From Hippopus hippopus (Eukaryota > Mollusca > Bivalvia > Cardiida > Cardiidae): 64,000 nucleotides of DNA. The DNA is taken from NCBI GenBank assembly GCA_946811185.2, contig OX328108.1, forward strand, positions 35,152,493 through 35,216,492, in the 5' to 3' direction. The notes under the pieces were generated by a model, which searched no databases, had not been told where the DNA came from, and worked only from the letters and a program-made list of their open reading frames with translations. Shown here piece after piece: positions 29,870 through 42,110 of this stretch. Position 1 is the first letter of the stretch. Each line of letters begins with the position of its first letter. The position numbers and the translations under genes are program-made.

Positions 29870-31900
29870 TTTAACTATACCAAACAACAAAATTGTAGCC
29901 TTGCCTTACTGGGCCAAGATATTGGCCCTCATTCACGATTTCTATTTGTGTTAGAGAGTGTTGGCCCCTAGCTTGGATGAAATTGTTCCCTTAAAAGTCA
30001 GTTGGGAGGAAATTATACCCTGCACTTTTTGAAGGGAAATCGGAATACTTCTGACTCCATGTACATTATCATCAAACGACGGCCTAAAGAGGACTTGATA
30101 AATCAAAGGTAAAATGTTCAACGTGCAGTCTTGTCTTGGATCTGCACTGGCACTATCTTATGAAACATTGCGACAAAAAAAAATCTTTCTTTACAGTGTT
30201 AAGATCTTTTATCTGGACATGTCTGTTTAAAGTATCTGTCTAATGGTAGGCCCTACATATAAATATAAGAACAAACTAGTAATTCAAAATGCAAACTAAG
30301 GCTTTTAATAGTAGAAAGTCTTCCGACCCATTCTGCTCTAAACAAAACTAGCTCTTACAGTTCACCAAAAGTAAAACAGCTAAAATTGCTTTTTGTTTCT
30401 TTTTTATCTTTAAGGCTCTACTAGGTAATCTGGTAGCATAGATCAAGATCAGACTATACTTAAAAGCTAAAATATCAAATTTTGAGACTCAGGTTGCCTT
30501 GTACGCTTGAATAAACAGGCGACCAGTATTGATTTAAGATCAGGTTGCACGTTACATGTATGTAATGTCTGATCTTGATCTATGTCGTCAGCAAAAAAAA
30601 ATTCTGTTATGTCTGTTTTTCACTGAAAGGGTTAAACAGAGAAAGCAAGAATGGATCTCAAAAAACATTACATCAGACGATCAAAATGCACAAAAAAATA
30701 ACACTTATGTCTTAAAAGGTAAAGGTTTTGCTGTTTTCTTGTATTTACAGGATTACTGTAAGTTGAAATGTTTTGTATCGTTTTAAGTACAAGATAAATG
30801 TTTTTAAAAAATGATCAATATATTAAGGCGAGAGGAAATGTGAAAATTACCAAAATATAGTAGTTAAACAACAAATAAATTAAAAATCTATTGCTGCATA
30901 TATAAGTATACAGGTACCAACAAAGGCTTCGGTTGACCAACTTTAAATCAGAAATCCCTGCTTTATTTTCTGTCAAATCTGTGCCGCGTGATCATCACAA
31001 AAAAGGAGAAATTCAGTCAAACGTTGCATAATTCGGTTACAAGAAATGAAACATGATCTGATTAAAAACATATCTGTCTGCTTTTCAGGGAAAAGTGATA
31101 TTTTATCTCCATATATAAGTGTTCTCCTACATAACCCATAGAAGGCAAGACACGATTCAGTGCTCTTTAGCAATGGGTGTAGATTCAGATCAGACTGTCT
31201 TGAAATGTTCTAATGATTAAGTTATTTGTCTGTTTTTCTGTCTGTCTGTCCGTCTCTCTTTCTCTCTCTCCGTGATCAATTACTACATACTACCAAATAC
31301 AACTAAACCTATCACTGTTTATGTTATGTTGTTATGTGATGTTATGTCTTTCTCTCTCTCTCTCCTCCTGTTTTTTCTATTTTCTTTCCCATATATTCCT
31401 GTGTATAGTGCTATGGTATCTCATTATCAGTTATTAAACTGTAATGATTCTTTTTTTTTTTTTGTCTTTAAGCAACCCTTGATTTATGGATAGCTAATAT
31501 CTGGGTCAGCTTTTAAGTTTGTTAAAGTTTTGGTTATTGAGGAAACGAAAACACTACAAGAATAGTTTCCTTCTTTCTTCGAATACCTTTTACAAGAATT
31601 TACCAAGGTTTATACACGGGTTGGAAACTTCATACTCAACTATTACTTTTGCAGGCAAAACAAAACAAAATATTGCAAGGTATGGCCTGATATGAGTCGG
31701 AACATTTCACACACTGTCAGCGTGTTCCTTTATCCAATATCATTACATGTTTAGTGTTGAGCACTATTCTCACCATGGTTCCAGTCATCTCAAGGCTGCC
31801 AGCTAGTGCATCTGCATCTCTTTTCCAGTACTTTGTAAAATTATTTTTCTAGACAATGAAAACACTGATTACTGTCCTATACATAAATTGCAGAAACAAT
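29870..31900. other. Unassigned DNA inside the giant insertion
   Basis: No gene was recognised. It contains one GATC-rich palindrome (about 30430-30590), a half-palindrome near 31180, CT-rich runs near 31250 and 31360, and a T-run near 31450. Confidence 0.4.
30430..30590. repeat. GATC-rich palindrome with spacer
   Basis: AGCATAGATCAAGATCAGAC is answered about 120 bases later by GTCTGATCTTGATCTATGTC. The arms are close but the loop is enlarged. Confidence 0.5.
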
Positions 31901-31906
31901 GCTTAA

Positions 31907-32150
31907 AGGGCAAATCCTAAAATATTTTGACCAGACTGTTTTTTTCCTTTAATCAGTTGCAAATGATGTCAGTTAAACATGTGTCCGCCATTTTTCATAA
32001 ATACCACCCTGTAACATGCCATAAACCACGGCCGAATTGTCACGCTGTGATACGGCCCTAAAAATGGTACATGGCTTACTTCCCCTGATTCGCTTATCTC
32101 CCGTGCATGTGTGACGTCATTGTCGAGTTAGTCTGTGTATATTGTCAGTA
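31907..32150 (+). mobile_element. Kolobok-like left-end fragment (empty site of the Helitron-like repeat)
   Basis: TTAA precedes AGGGCAAATCCTAAAATATT. The sequence follows the left end of the 19923-24711 element to GTCTGTGTATATTGTCAGTAG, then breaks off. It lacks the 1.07-kb insertion of that copy. Confidence 0.8.
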
Positions 32151-32859
32151 GGGTTGACTATTGAGGCCAAAATCTACTATTGCGATAGTATTGACATTGG
32201 AAAAAATACTATTGCAATAGTATTGATATTGCCTGTTACTATTGCAATACTATTGCAATACTATTGGATGAATTGCAAGAGATGAATTTCACCAAATTAC
32301 ATCTTGAAACCATGTTTTAGACTAATACTTTCTCTGAGTAGTTTAAATTCTACTTGAGTATAGTTTTGAATAGCAAATAATGGGGAAAATAGAGTTAAAT
32401 GCAAGATACTCAATAAATTTCAATGACAATTTTTTCTAAATGCAGATGGCTCACAAACAATTTACCATACCTAATTACTCTGAACTTTTGAGGAAGTCAA
32501 CTTTTAAGTCTGATTGATATACAACAGCATGCAAAGCACAAAATGCTGACAAATGCTGGTGGTTCATAAACACACCAAATAAAAAGTAATTATAAAGCAA
32601 CTTTAAACTTTTAAAGAAATCACCTTTTAAATGTGAGCCCTTGAGGTTTTTTTGAGTTGATAGAATTTATCTAATTTTACCCATAATTGGCCAATATATT
32701 CAGACAGAAAAAATAATTATTTTTGTTTAGTCTCCAAATCTTTAGGAAATTATCATTCTGAAAAAAAAAGGGGTGGCCGAAATAATAGGTTTTACCTTGT
32801 TGTATGTGTATCCAAAAAGTGTGTTATTTTAAGATGTTTGTATAAATTTACTGCTTATA

Positions 32860-33210
32860 GTCATTAAAAAGCTGAAAAGACGATCTGAAGTGACTCTGAT
32901 CGGACAATGTCAGAGACATTTTGTTGTGTCATGGGTTTCCGTGTTATTTACTCCGATCAGTTTTTCATGTCTGTTAATTTCTGGCTAGTTATTTCCACAT
33001 GATATGACAAAAAGATTGTCAATGAGGGTAACAAGTAACTTTAAAACCTGTCATTTTTCACAAGAAAAGCGTATAATGGCCTTTTTTGTCCATGCATTTT
33101 CTTACGCGAAGTCTCGGGTGTAACCAGAATTTGTTACGTGAATTTCAGTTCTATAACGTGATTTACGCAATAATTTGCGCGAGTGGGAACACTGTTAAAC
33201 AATATCTTAC
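32860..33210. repeat. Dispersed ~350-bp repeat, copy 1
   Basis: TTAAAAAGCTGAAAAGACG, TGTTGTGTCATGGGTTTC, GTTATTTCCACATGATATGA and GTTACGTGAATTTCAGTTC recur in the same order and orientation at 54251-54600. No coding potential or termini were recognised. Confidence 0.65.
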
Positions 33211-33271
33211 CTTTTTTTAGCCCGAGAAAGGAGTAGCTTTCTAATACGAGTTAAGTCATAGTACAGAAGTG

Positions 33272-33325
33272 GATGGTATAGATCCAAGATCAGACAGCGT
33301 TTAGTCTATCTACACCATCCGCCAA
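33272..33325. repeat. GATC-rich palindrome
   Basis: GGATGGTATAGATCCAAGAT with its partner GTCTATCTACACCATCCGCC. Confidence 0.5.
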
Positions 33326-33904
33326 CGCTTTGAAAATCGCCATCTTACCATCAGCAGAGTAAATTAGAACGACCATAATGTAGATCTATATTACAAGCCA
33401 TCTGTATACAAGATGCCTGTCGGCCTGTCGTGGGTACACAAATATTTGCAGTAAAATTTGGAAAAGGGGTATGACGTAACACACAAATCATTCGAAGCGA
33501 CTGAGTTGTAACGCACCTGTTTAATTTACACACTTAAACTGGTCTGCTGGAAGAAACTTATATCTGGCTGCAGGTCGACCTCCAATCAATTCAAAGTGAC
33601 CATGCAATAAGCCTATTTCATGCACGATTTACATGTACACCAGCTGATAAAGCCTTTTTGCATTTAGTAATATAGCTGTTTCAAGGACACGCCCGTCGTG
33701 TCACGTTTTGTGTAGTCAGCATAAAAAAGTGCGGCTGTTTTCTAAAAATTAATCTAATTCCTTGCAGCCGAAATAAAAGGAATGCATTCAAAATGGATTA
33801 CTGATAAATAAAGAAAAGAAAGAACGAGGTTTAGTATTCATTTTTCATAGTAGATTTAGATTTATTTATTGCTTATGGAGGGACAACACGCATGGTTATG
33901 GTTT

Positions 33905-33985
33905 TGGCGGCCTGTGTAGATTAAGATTAGACTGTAGGCAGACTGTTTGGTCTGATCTTTGATCTAAATCCACACTTTTCGCTTT
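33905..33985. repeat. GATC-rich palindrome
   Basis: GTGTAGATTAAGATTAGACT is answered by GGTCTGATCTTTGATCTAAA around TGTAGGCAGACTG. Confidence 0.5.
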
Positions 33986-34677
33986 GGTGAGAAGTTTTTA
34001 ACAAAAACACCCTTAGTGTTGCAATTATTTTGGTCTAATTTCAGGACTTAAAATTACCGCTGAGTTAATCAGCTCTCGACGGATTCGTTTTCGTAACGAT
34101 GAACATTGCTATGCAGAAATGAATATTATGCAGGCGATCATTATTGAAAACATATTCCAAAAAATTACCCGTCAAATATTTTGGGAAATTAACTTTACGG
34201 AATGTCCGAATATTTAGGAAAACTTGCTTTTGGAAGTGTTCAGAGAAAGAATTAAAAAATAAATTATTTTTGCAAATAATTAAACGTGTCCGAACTTTCA
34301 GGGCGTCCGAATACATTAGCGAATTGCAGTATTTTTTTCGCTCTTTCTTGTCAGTGAAACTATCGAAACTATCGATATTTGAGGTAACTATCGGCGATAG
34401 TTATCGATTTTCAACATAACAATCGATGCAGTAGCATCGACACGCTCACCATCGCGATCCATCGATAGTCCGATGTATCGTTACACCCCTAATTTGAAGA
34501 TCAGTGGAGAAAAGGTTCGGTTTGTAAACTAAATCTTAGCGTTTTAAACTTTCCAAAGTGTGAAGGGATATAAGGGTTTGATTAAGAAAAGACGCATGCA
34601 ATTTGCAAAATAAAGATTATCAACCTCCAGATTTGGCAGCTCTTTTTCTAAAGTTGGAAGATAGGTAAACTTGACCT

Positions 34678-34874
34678 TTAAACCTTCAACAGACGACAAA
34701 ACTTTAAACTCATCCATATTGAAAGCATTTTGGCCCAAATGAGAAAAGTTGGCTTAAAAGGTTGGGATACGTTGTGCGAAAATGTTAGCAACATTTCTTC
34801 CTTAACCCACAATGTTTTCCAAAACTTTCTGTCTTGGGATCGTTTAGATTCGTGCTTGTGTTGTAATGGGTTAA
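34678..34874 (-). mobile_element. Palindromic MITE, diverged
   Basis: TTAAACCTTCAACAGACGAC, CCATATTGAAAGCATTTTGG and TTGTGTTGTAATGGGTTAA. The central hairpin has decayed. Confidence 0.6.
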
Positions 34875-35099
34875 CCAGTTGGGAAAAATGATATCTGTTT
34901 GTGCAATGTAACTGGTTGTGTTTGTCTCCATGTACATGTGATAAAATGAAAAAGAGCATGTGATGATTGTTTTCGTTCCTAAAGACTAGTATATCTATGA
35001 TTACGACCTATTATCTTTTTGTTTTGGTCTACAAGACAACATTCCGTCATTTTCTAAAAAAAAATAAAGGGTTAGGGTTTCATACACAAATGACACGTG

Positions 35100-35309
35100 T
35101 TAACTCTTTACCAGACCTCCAAATCTTAGCCATATCCAATTTTATAACATTTGCAGATGACTAAATGTAATTCAAACAACTAAATTTGTCTTTCCAGTGG
35201 CTGAAAACGTTTTCGGAAGAGAAGCAACTGCTGATAATCGGCACATTTTCTTCTCCCACACTGGATTCTCGAGGCTCTTAAAACTTGGGATTATTTGGTA
35301 AAGGGCTAA
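35100..35309 (-). mobile_element. Palindromic MITE
   Basis: TTAACTCTTTACCAGACCTC, TAACATTTGCAGATGACTAA and GGATTATTTGGTAAAGGGCTAA. A further remnant lies at about 35455-35575. Confidence 0.65.
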
Positions 35310-35814
35310 CAATATACGGACAACCTCCGCCTGTTTTTATTGCCAAATTTGGTTGTGGGGTGTAGATAAGCTTTAACCCTTAATCCGTACAGCATTAATT
35401 ACATGGAGCTGAAGCGTCTGTGAAGAAGACGAAGATTATGAACTTTTCACAATTGTCTTGAGTTAGAACTTGTCTCAGAATATCAGAGTAAAAAAATAAA
35501 TTGCTTGTTACCTGCATTCTCCTTTTTCCTCAATGTTTTCAAAAGCCGAATAGTATTATTTGGTAAACGCTTAACACACCGAGTGCAGCTTAAATTCCTT
35601 TCAGTCTCGTTTACAGACGATGTAGATCAAGATCATGCTGCATGTTAAACGCAATCTGTTACAACTATATGTACTGTTAGATATTCTAGCCGAGACAAGA
35701 TTGAGATCTTTAAATTCTTGGTTCTTTGTATGGAGGAGTTATTTTTGTAGTGTTTTTAGGATAAACTAGGGTAAAGCCTGTACCAGCGATCTAGGGTTGA
35801 AAAGAGCGTTAAAA

Positions 35815-36000
35815 AGAGCCCGAGTAAAAAGGTTTTGAAAACACCGTTGGGAAAGGAGAAAATGCTGTTAAGCAATATACCATCCTAGTTCCACGATATT
35901 ATCTACTTTTCTTTTAGAGAAACCCAATCATTTGAGACACACTAAATTTGTCGTCTGCAAATGCATACAAAGTGAACAAGTCTAGAAATTCGTCGCCTTA
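35815..36000 (+). mobile_element. Palindromic MITE, tips missing
   Basis: GGTTTTGAAAACACCGTTGG, GGAGAAAATGCTGTTAAGC and TTTGTCGTCTGCAAATGCAT. Both outer ends are lost. Confidence 0.55.
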
Positions 36001-36032
36001 TTCAGATATATGATGCGGATAGCATAGGCTCC

Positions 36033-36190
36033 GTGGCAAGATTTGTTTGTAGGATGTATAATGCCGTTTCAACATATTTCAGTTACATGGCGGCGGCCAG
36101 TGAACCTATTCATGTTTTCCAGGAATTTCTTTTAACAATAACGTTACTCCACACAGTATTCATCCAAGTTACTTGTGGCATAGATAGTAC
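36033..36190 (-). mobile_element. SINE fragment, reverse orientation
   Basis: TTTCAACATATTTCAGTTAC, GGCGGCGGCCAGTG and CATGTTTTCCAGGAATTTC are the reverse complement of the SINE tail and body. Confidence 0.6.
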
Positions 36191-36734
36191 CAATGCCGAG
36201 AGAGGGAGAGAGAGAGTGGGGGATTGGGGATAATGAGATTTTCCAATGCTATTTGCTATATAAAGAAATTCATGTCATCAGACGGCTGTTGCATGACCTT
36301 ATGCTGTCTTTTACAAAGTCAGTATTAAAAGCCCAACAGCGAAAAAAAAAACATTGCAGGTGTTAACATTCATTTAAATTTAAACCATTTCACTTAAAAG
36401 TATGGAAAATATTCCGAGCATGACAATCTGTGTTTTCTGTCCAAATTTAAGTTGCAGGCAGAAAAAATCATGTCAAAATCAGGCAAAAAGTAACCATAAG
36501 ATACAATGACTTGCCAACTTTTAACCTAAATTTTGTATTAATTTGTCTGCCAGCGACAAACACTTGGCCCAACCATGCGATAACAGATTGTCATCACAAT
36601 AATTTCCACTCTTTTAAATGCATTTTAACACCCGCTTTATTTATTTCGGCAACCATTATTACTTAAGGTATTCGAATGCAGTCGAACGCAACTGGTACTA
36701 AATTTAGAGTGCCTGTTAGGTTTTTTACAGACAT

Positions 36735-36795
36735 TGTGGATTGAAATCAGACTACGCATCACGCAATGTCTGATCTTTAATATTCACTGTCCGCT
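36735..36795. repeat. GATC-rich palindrome
   Basis: CATTGTGGATTGAAATCAGA pairs with GTCTGATCTTTAATATTCAC. Confidence 0.5.
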
Positions 36796-37503
36796 TACTA
36801 GTGTCAGAGTTACCCGATCAGCCTGATTCTACATTTTATTTTTGTAACTCTTTCCTACCGTTGATGTCGATTCCATTTGAGCCATGCTCTGTGAAAAAGT
36901 GGTTTGGTGAATCTACAAAAAGTATCGTCTACGGTCAGCCTGCGCAGACCGTACAGGCTGACCTGTGTCGAAACATTTTGCTTTTTGGTCAATTTTCAGC
37001 ATGTCATTCTACCTCATGACTCGGTCGGTTGTTAGATAAAATGGATTTTACTGATGTATGTTTTGTGATGGCTTGCTTGGTATGATGCGTCGCGTATATT
37101 CATTAGAACCCTTTTTCGCAGAGCATGGCTCATTTATTTTGCACTCAACGAGGAAATAACTGTTTGGTTGTTTTAGTAGGTCAGCCGATTACCAGTTCGA
37201 AGGGAAACGGCTTTATTTAGTGTAATGGTGATTTTCTTTCTTTTGTTATAACAATTTCTATTGACAATGAAATTTCATATCGATATCGATTTTTCCAAAA
37301 ATGATGAATGAAATAGAAATAATATTGTGTATCCAATTCAGTTCACTCCTTTTAGTAAACATTTTAACCCATTTCCTTCTTCTTTAAATGCCTATTCAAT
37401 CACTTTTCCTTGCATGAATGACGTATGTGTTGTGCGCCTAAATAGCGAAAAAGGCTTCAAGACAATTTTGGGGCTGTTTGAATATAACAAAAAAGTCTTT
37501 CAT

Positions 37504-37565
37504 AATCTCGGACAGTTTAGATCCAAGATGTGAATGCATGACGTTTTCTGATCTTGGTCTGCTCT
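37504..37565. repeat. GATC-rich palindrome, weak
   Basis: CGGACAGTTTAGATCCAAGA with TTCTGATCTTGGTCTGCTC. The centre is eroded. Confidence 0.4.
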
Positions 37566-38289
37566 GCAAAAGCAACTTTATGCTGTAAGGTTTGAGATGC
37601 TGAAGACAACTCCAGTCACATTTTCAAAAACTATGAAGATCAAGATTCTGGCGAAAGTTAAATCCATTCCGGTGTGGTACGATACACCCTGATATTTGGT
37701 GAGATATTCTAGCCGAGATAAACTTCAAGTCCAAAAGATTACATTACGTTCAGCAATGTTGATGGGATAGGATCCGCCAATATCTAGGCCTAATGGCAGC
37801 AAGATGGTAACATCCCAGTTGGTCTACTCCCATTTCGTCTACAAATTTGCGCAACAGTCCCATTTCGTGTACGCCTGTTTTGCCCAGTAGTCCCATTTCG
37901 TCTACATTTTATTTTTTCATGATGTTTTTCACTAATAAATTATTTATTTCCAATTTTTACTCCCCAAAAAATTTAGATATCTTATTTCAATTTGTACTGC
38001 AAGTTTGTTGATAGTTTCTATTGATATATTAACGGTGACCGGAAAAAAAAACACAATGTTATGAAAAAAAATAACTCAAAGCAAATTTCAGGTTTAACAA
38101 CAGAATGTATCTTATTTAAATATAGCGCATTAATATATCTTAGTTATTCAAATAGCACATACCAATGGAATACTTTTTAAAGTTAAGATCAATTAGTGAA
38201 TTTCAGCAAATTTCAGGTTTAACAACAGAATGTATCTTATTCAAATATAGCACATTAATATCAAGTAATAACACAAGATGAATAAACTT

Positions 38290-38700
38290 TGGCAGGGAAT
38301 TATAAATAGTAATTTCATACCAATGGATTACTTTTTAACCCTTTCCCAAATGACAAATTTTACACTCTTCCAAACTGAAAGAGTTTGCAGACAACAACTT
38401 CAAATTTGATGAAAATGGCAGAAGGTTCTCAATCGGGTAGAAAACACAGTGGGAAAAGGAGTAATTGCTCGTTACGATCAATTCATCCTTTTCCCACAAT
38501 GTTTTCAAAACACTTCTACTACAGACACTTAAAAACCAGGGCTTGTTTGGGAAAGGGTTAAATTTCAGGGAATTATAAATAGTAATTTCATACCAATGGA
38601 TTACTTTGGCAGGGAATTATAAATAGTAATTTCATACCAATGGATTACTTTATAAATTTCATGGAATTATAAATAGTAATTTCATACCGATGGATTACTT
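38290..38700. repeat. ~45-bp tandem repeat split by a MITE
   Basis: GGGAATTATAAATAGTAATT, then TCATACCAATGGATTACTTT, occurs four times. A palindromic MITE interrupts the first and second copies. It is near the 3' side of the MULE 1 transposase gene. Another local duplication (GCAAATTTCAGGTTTAACAA) lies at about 38083-38260. Confidence 0.75.
38335..38561 (-). mobile_element. Palindromic MITE inside MULE 1
   Basis: TTAACCCTTTCCCAAATGAC, GTGGGAAAAGGAGTAATTGC and TTTGGGAAAGGGTTAA. TTAA is clean on both sides, so this copy inserted after the 45-bp repeat formed. Confidence 0.85.
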
Positions 38701-38899
38701 TTTAAATTTAAGATTAATAAGTGAATTAAAGGATAAATAACATGAGATCACATATCAGTTCACAAATTTTCGCATGAAGATCAAATAAAAACACCGTGCA
38801 TCACACAGTTCCTTCCGTGAATGTCAAAATAGCACAGGGCACAGTTTTAATGTAACTTAAATAGCACATTGTTTGGGGTTTACAGCATATCAGTTCACT

Positions 38900-40352
38900 T
38901 TAAAACTGTTTGTTCAAACGGATGTTCCATCCAACACCATACAGGAACTCAGGAATTGTTTTAATGCCAGCTACACAATCCCTGCACAACTTTCGAAGGC
39001 TTTCTTGCATCTTTTGGTACTTCTTCTTGGTCTTCTTAAGTGGTGCACTTCCAACTGCATCCTGTGCGATGATAGTCTGGACAGTTGCCTGCTCTTTTTG
39101 AAACCATTCAATGACTCGCCAGATTGATGGATGGTGCTGTCCAACAAGGTTGTAGAATTTGTTATTCCATCCTTCGCAGATGTTGTTTGTTCGGGGGTCA
39201 CCGTTCATTGTTGCCTCATGGACATTCCACTGCTCCGGCGGGAACAAAGGAGGGACTCTTCGCATGGTAAATGCCAACCCTTGGCCAGGACGCTGTCGAT
39301 AGCTGCCATTGACATAGGTGCGGTCGAAGTATGATAGCAGGTCATCTATTTCAGGAGGACCATCAGGCTTGATAGAATGGAGGTGTTCCATGCCTTCTGT
39401 GACATCAGCCAAGGGAAGAAAAGCAAGCCCATCAAGCTTTCCACAGAACAGTCGGAAATCCATATCGTCCTTGTAATGTTGAACAAGACCGAGATCTTGA
39501 ATATGGCGCCAGGTTGCCTGCGTCAGATGATAAAAACATCCTCGTGAACTAACATCTCGGCCAAATACTGAGATCACAGCACGCAAAATACTGTCCTCAA
39601 AATCTGTAACAACAGTGTCAACAAATACGTCTACCTCAAGTTGTTCACATTGGTCCAGTACTGCCTGAAACAACTCTTCATAGCAGGCTTTGGATTTGTT
39701 CGGAAGAAGGGCGTATACAGCTGTGATGGCTGTGTTCTGGAAGGGAACCCTTATACAGAAAATCTGACAAGATGTTCGGGGCAGTCTTGAAGGTGCCGTC
39801 CATGTAGATGGTTGCTGCTTGTGCTAGGAGCTTCAGAGATTCTGCAGTGGCAAAGGCAAGAATACGCTGGGGGTTGTTGGCGCCATTGTCATAGAATAGG
39901 AACGATTCTCCTCTGGCAGTCTTTGAAAATTCTTCTGGGATGGATGCCAGTTCAGTAAGACTTGAAGGAACTGCTGGTGTTGGCCGTTGGTTTCTCATGG
40001 TTCGTTTACAGTTGTTTGCTGCAGGTAACTGGGCTGTGACATCAGTGTCGTAGTCAGCAACAACTTGAGCATAAATCTGGCTCGGCTTATCTCTTGTGTC
40101 GGCTGCTTGTTGCTTCATGCGTAGTCGCAATCTGGTTAGAGCAACTTGCGATGCATCTCCTGGATGATTGTGTGGCCTTCCAATCTGGGGATTTTCTGCT
40201 CGTAGGTCAGTTGTAATACTCCCATTACAGGACATACTGGAATGTTTGATGCATCGCCACCAAATCTTTGTTTTCCGGGTTGCATGTTTGCTATACATGT
40301 ACCCTTGAAACGCAATTTTCAGACCTCCCTTGTTCGTCCGAAGAACTTCCAT
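38900..40352 (-). pseudogene. MULE 1 transposase (FLYWCH zinc finger + MULE DDE), one frameshift
   Basis: From the internal ATG the protein starts MEVLRTNKGGLKIAFQGYMY. A FLYWCH-type zinc finger follows: W-W-R-C, then C-x-G-S, then H-N-H. The MULE catalytic domain follows, with first Asp in IYMDGTFKTAP, second Asp in VVTDFEDSILR, a CFYHLTQATW box and Glu in NNICEGWNNKF. At about 39765 the frame slips by one base; the downstream frame resumes CIRVPF...YALLPNK, the expected order. The C-terminus LYGVGWNIRLNKQF ends at a normal stop. Combined length is about 480 residues. The enzyme would cut and paste its own element in the nucleus. Apart from the slip all key residues are kept, so inactivation looks recent or could be a sequencing error. 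Confidence 0.88.
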
Positions 40353-40439
40353 GAAGGTAGTGTAATGATGGGAACAAAACAGAAGGCATATACATGTATA
40401 TGTATAGTATTTAGTTGTCAAAGAACAAAAACAGGTCAT

Positions 40440-41279
40440 TTAATTAACCAGATTAAGGGGCAATTATGTTTTTACTTACCTGAAAACATCAGAGATCAAA
40501 AGCACCAACTGACCATTTATAAATTGCCTGTCCCCAACTGCATTTAATTACATATAATTAATTAAGGACTCCACGCAATAAAGCAATTTGTCTTACACCA
40601 TCACCTAATCCCATGGAAGCAATGAAGTAATTACCAGTCCATCATAAATCAAAGCATTCTTGATGGTTTATTGAAGCAAGCAATTATCATTCCATCATAA
40701 ATGAAAAGCATTTTTGATGGTTTAATGAAAATTGATTTATGTTAAAAACAGTTTTAATGATCTGCCTTCTTTTGTACATCAAAGAGACTATCAATATTAA
40801 GTGCAAAGTAAAAAAACACTTAATTTATATACACACACACACACACACAATTAAACATTAATATATCCAACTAAAAGTTATTTTAAATTTAAAGGACCGA
40901 ATAATTATATTCTTTTTTCCTGCTACATTTTTTTCCAAAAAATATTAGATTTTGTTAAGATATATTATAAAGAAAAGAGCCAAAAATCTATAAACTAGCC
41001 ATATTTGACTTATTGTAAGTAGATAAATACTTGTTACATATACTTTGTGTTTTTTTTTTCCTGTGTTTTTTTTTTTTCTGTGTTTTTATTACTGTGTTTT
41101 TTTTTTTCCTGTTTTTTTTTTCCTACATTCATATTAACACCTATGCAGACTTGGGCAAGACAGGTGTTGAGAAGGGATTATGACACCTAATGTGCAAGTT
41201 TACACCTGTCATATTCACTAATGTTTAGTAAACTTTTTAATTTTGTCTGTTTAGCATACAAATTACTAGACAACAATGC
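40440..41279. other. MULE 1 interior upstream of the transposase
   Basis: AT-rich DNA with a duplicated CATCATAAATCAAAGCATTC-like patch near 40640-40720, a CA run near 40835 and T-runs near 41050-41120. No gene was seen; it may hold the transposase promoter. Confidence 0.4.
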
Positions 41280-41541
41280 CGAGCCTCTGTAGCCCAGGGA
41301 TCCCAGTTCCGCGCTGGTTCCAATCCCGGCTCGGCCAACTTTCTTTCCGACCTTTGATGAAAGTCAAAGCGACCGATTCATCCGTCTTTCACCAATGGAC
41401 TTTGTCTATGAGAAAAAAGCAGTCAGTGGCTTGGTGCTGGTGAAGAAACACCAGGACCACATGGATAGGTGCACTGACCGCCGTGATATGACTGAAATAC
41501 TGTTGAAAACGGCGTAAAACCCCAAAACCATACCAAACTAG
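41280..41541 (+). mobile_element. tRNA-derived SINE inside MULE 1
   Basis: GCCGAGCCTCTGTAGCCCAG and a B-box-like GGTTCCAATCCCGGC form the head. The body has CAGTCAGTGGCTTGG, then CATGGATAGGTGCACTGACC, and the tail CTGTTGAAAACGGCGTAAAA. Confidence 0.82.
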
Positions 41542-42110
41542 ATAACAAAGTTTGGGACTCGTGGTAATTAAAGTTTTTTAGGCTGAAATCAATGCGGGAA
41601 AAGAATAAACTGCTGTTGACAAACACTTTTTCCTTTTGTCACAAAGTTTTCATAATATTAACCTGCAGGTCATAGGAAATATGGTTACCGGAAATATTAA
41701 CCCTGTTTGTATGTGCGCTTTAAGTTAGGGAAAATAAAAAGAAATATTTGTTTGAGAAGAAATTAATAAATATTTATTTCATCATATATTATTATTTATC
41801 CTGATCAACTTGACAAATATTCTTAATACTGAACATCTTATTTACTCATGAAAACCCTAAGTACACATATTATGCCAAAAGAATGAAAATGCCTCTTAAC
41901 CCATTACCAAACAAAAATTTTGAAAGGTTCTGCAGACGATTTTCACACCATGTTGTTTAAAGTGCATGAAGTATCTATTAAAGTTTTCATGTAATTGTCA
42001 TTAAAGACATTCCATACTTTGAAGGCACACTTCAAAACAGAAGGTGTGAAAATTTGATTTAATGATGTACATAAACAATATAATCATTTTAAAATTATCT
42101 TAATCAGGGC

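Larger units (their letters stand above)
32151..34492. mobile_element. Candidate hAT-like element rich in AATAC/CGATAG motifs
   Basis: The left end TAGGGTTGACTATTG and the reversed right end TAGGGGTGTAACGATAC are weakly similar. Many inverted sub-repeats follow (ACTATTGCAATAGTATTG at the left, ACTATCGATAGTT-type motifs at the right). The flanks ATTGTCAG and ATTTGAAG agree at only five of eight bases. No transposase was found. It has two GATC-rich palindromes inside. The boundaries are tentative. Confidence 0.35.
36240..37790. other. Unassigned DNA before MULE 1
   Basis: No gene was recognised. It holds two GATC-rich palindromes and AT-rich filler. Confidence 0.4.

Noticed and set aside
34065..34419. 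Overlapping frames on both strands of 83 and 91 codons
   Set aside because: They overlap antisense, lie in a CGATAG-rich candidate transposon, and show no motif.
32151..34492. Firm call of a hAT element
   Set aside because: The ends are only weakly inverted and the flanks agree at five of eight bases, so it is kept only as a low-confidence candidate.
38873..39334. Plus-strand frames over the MULE 1 transposase
   Set aside because: Shadows of the minus-strand transposase, which has the catalytic motifs.
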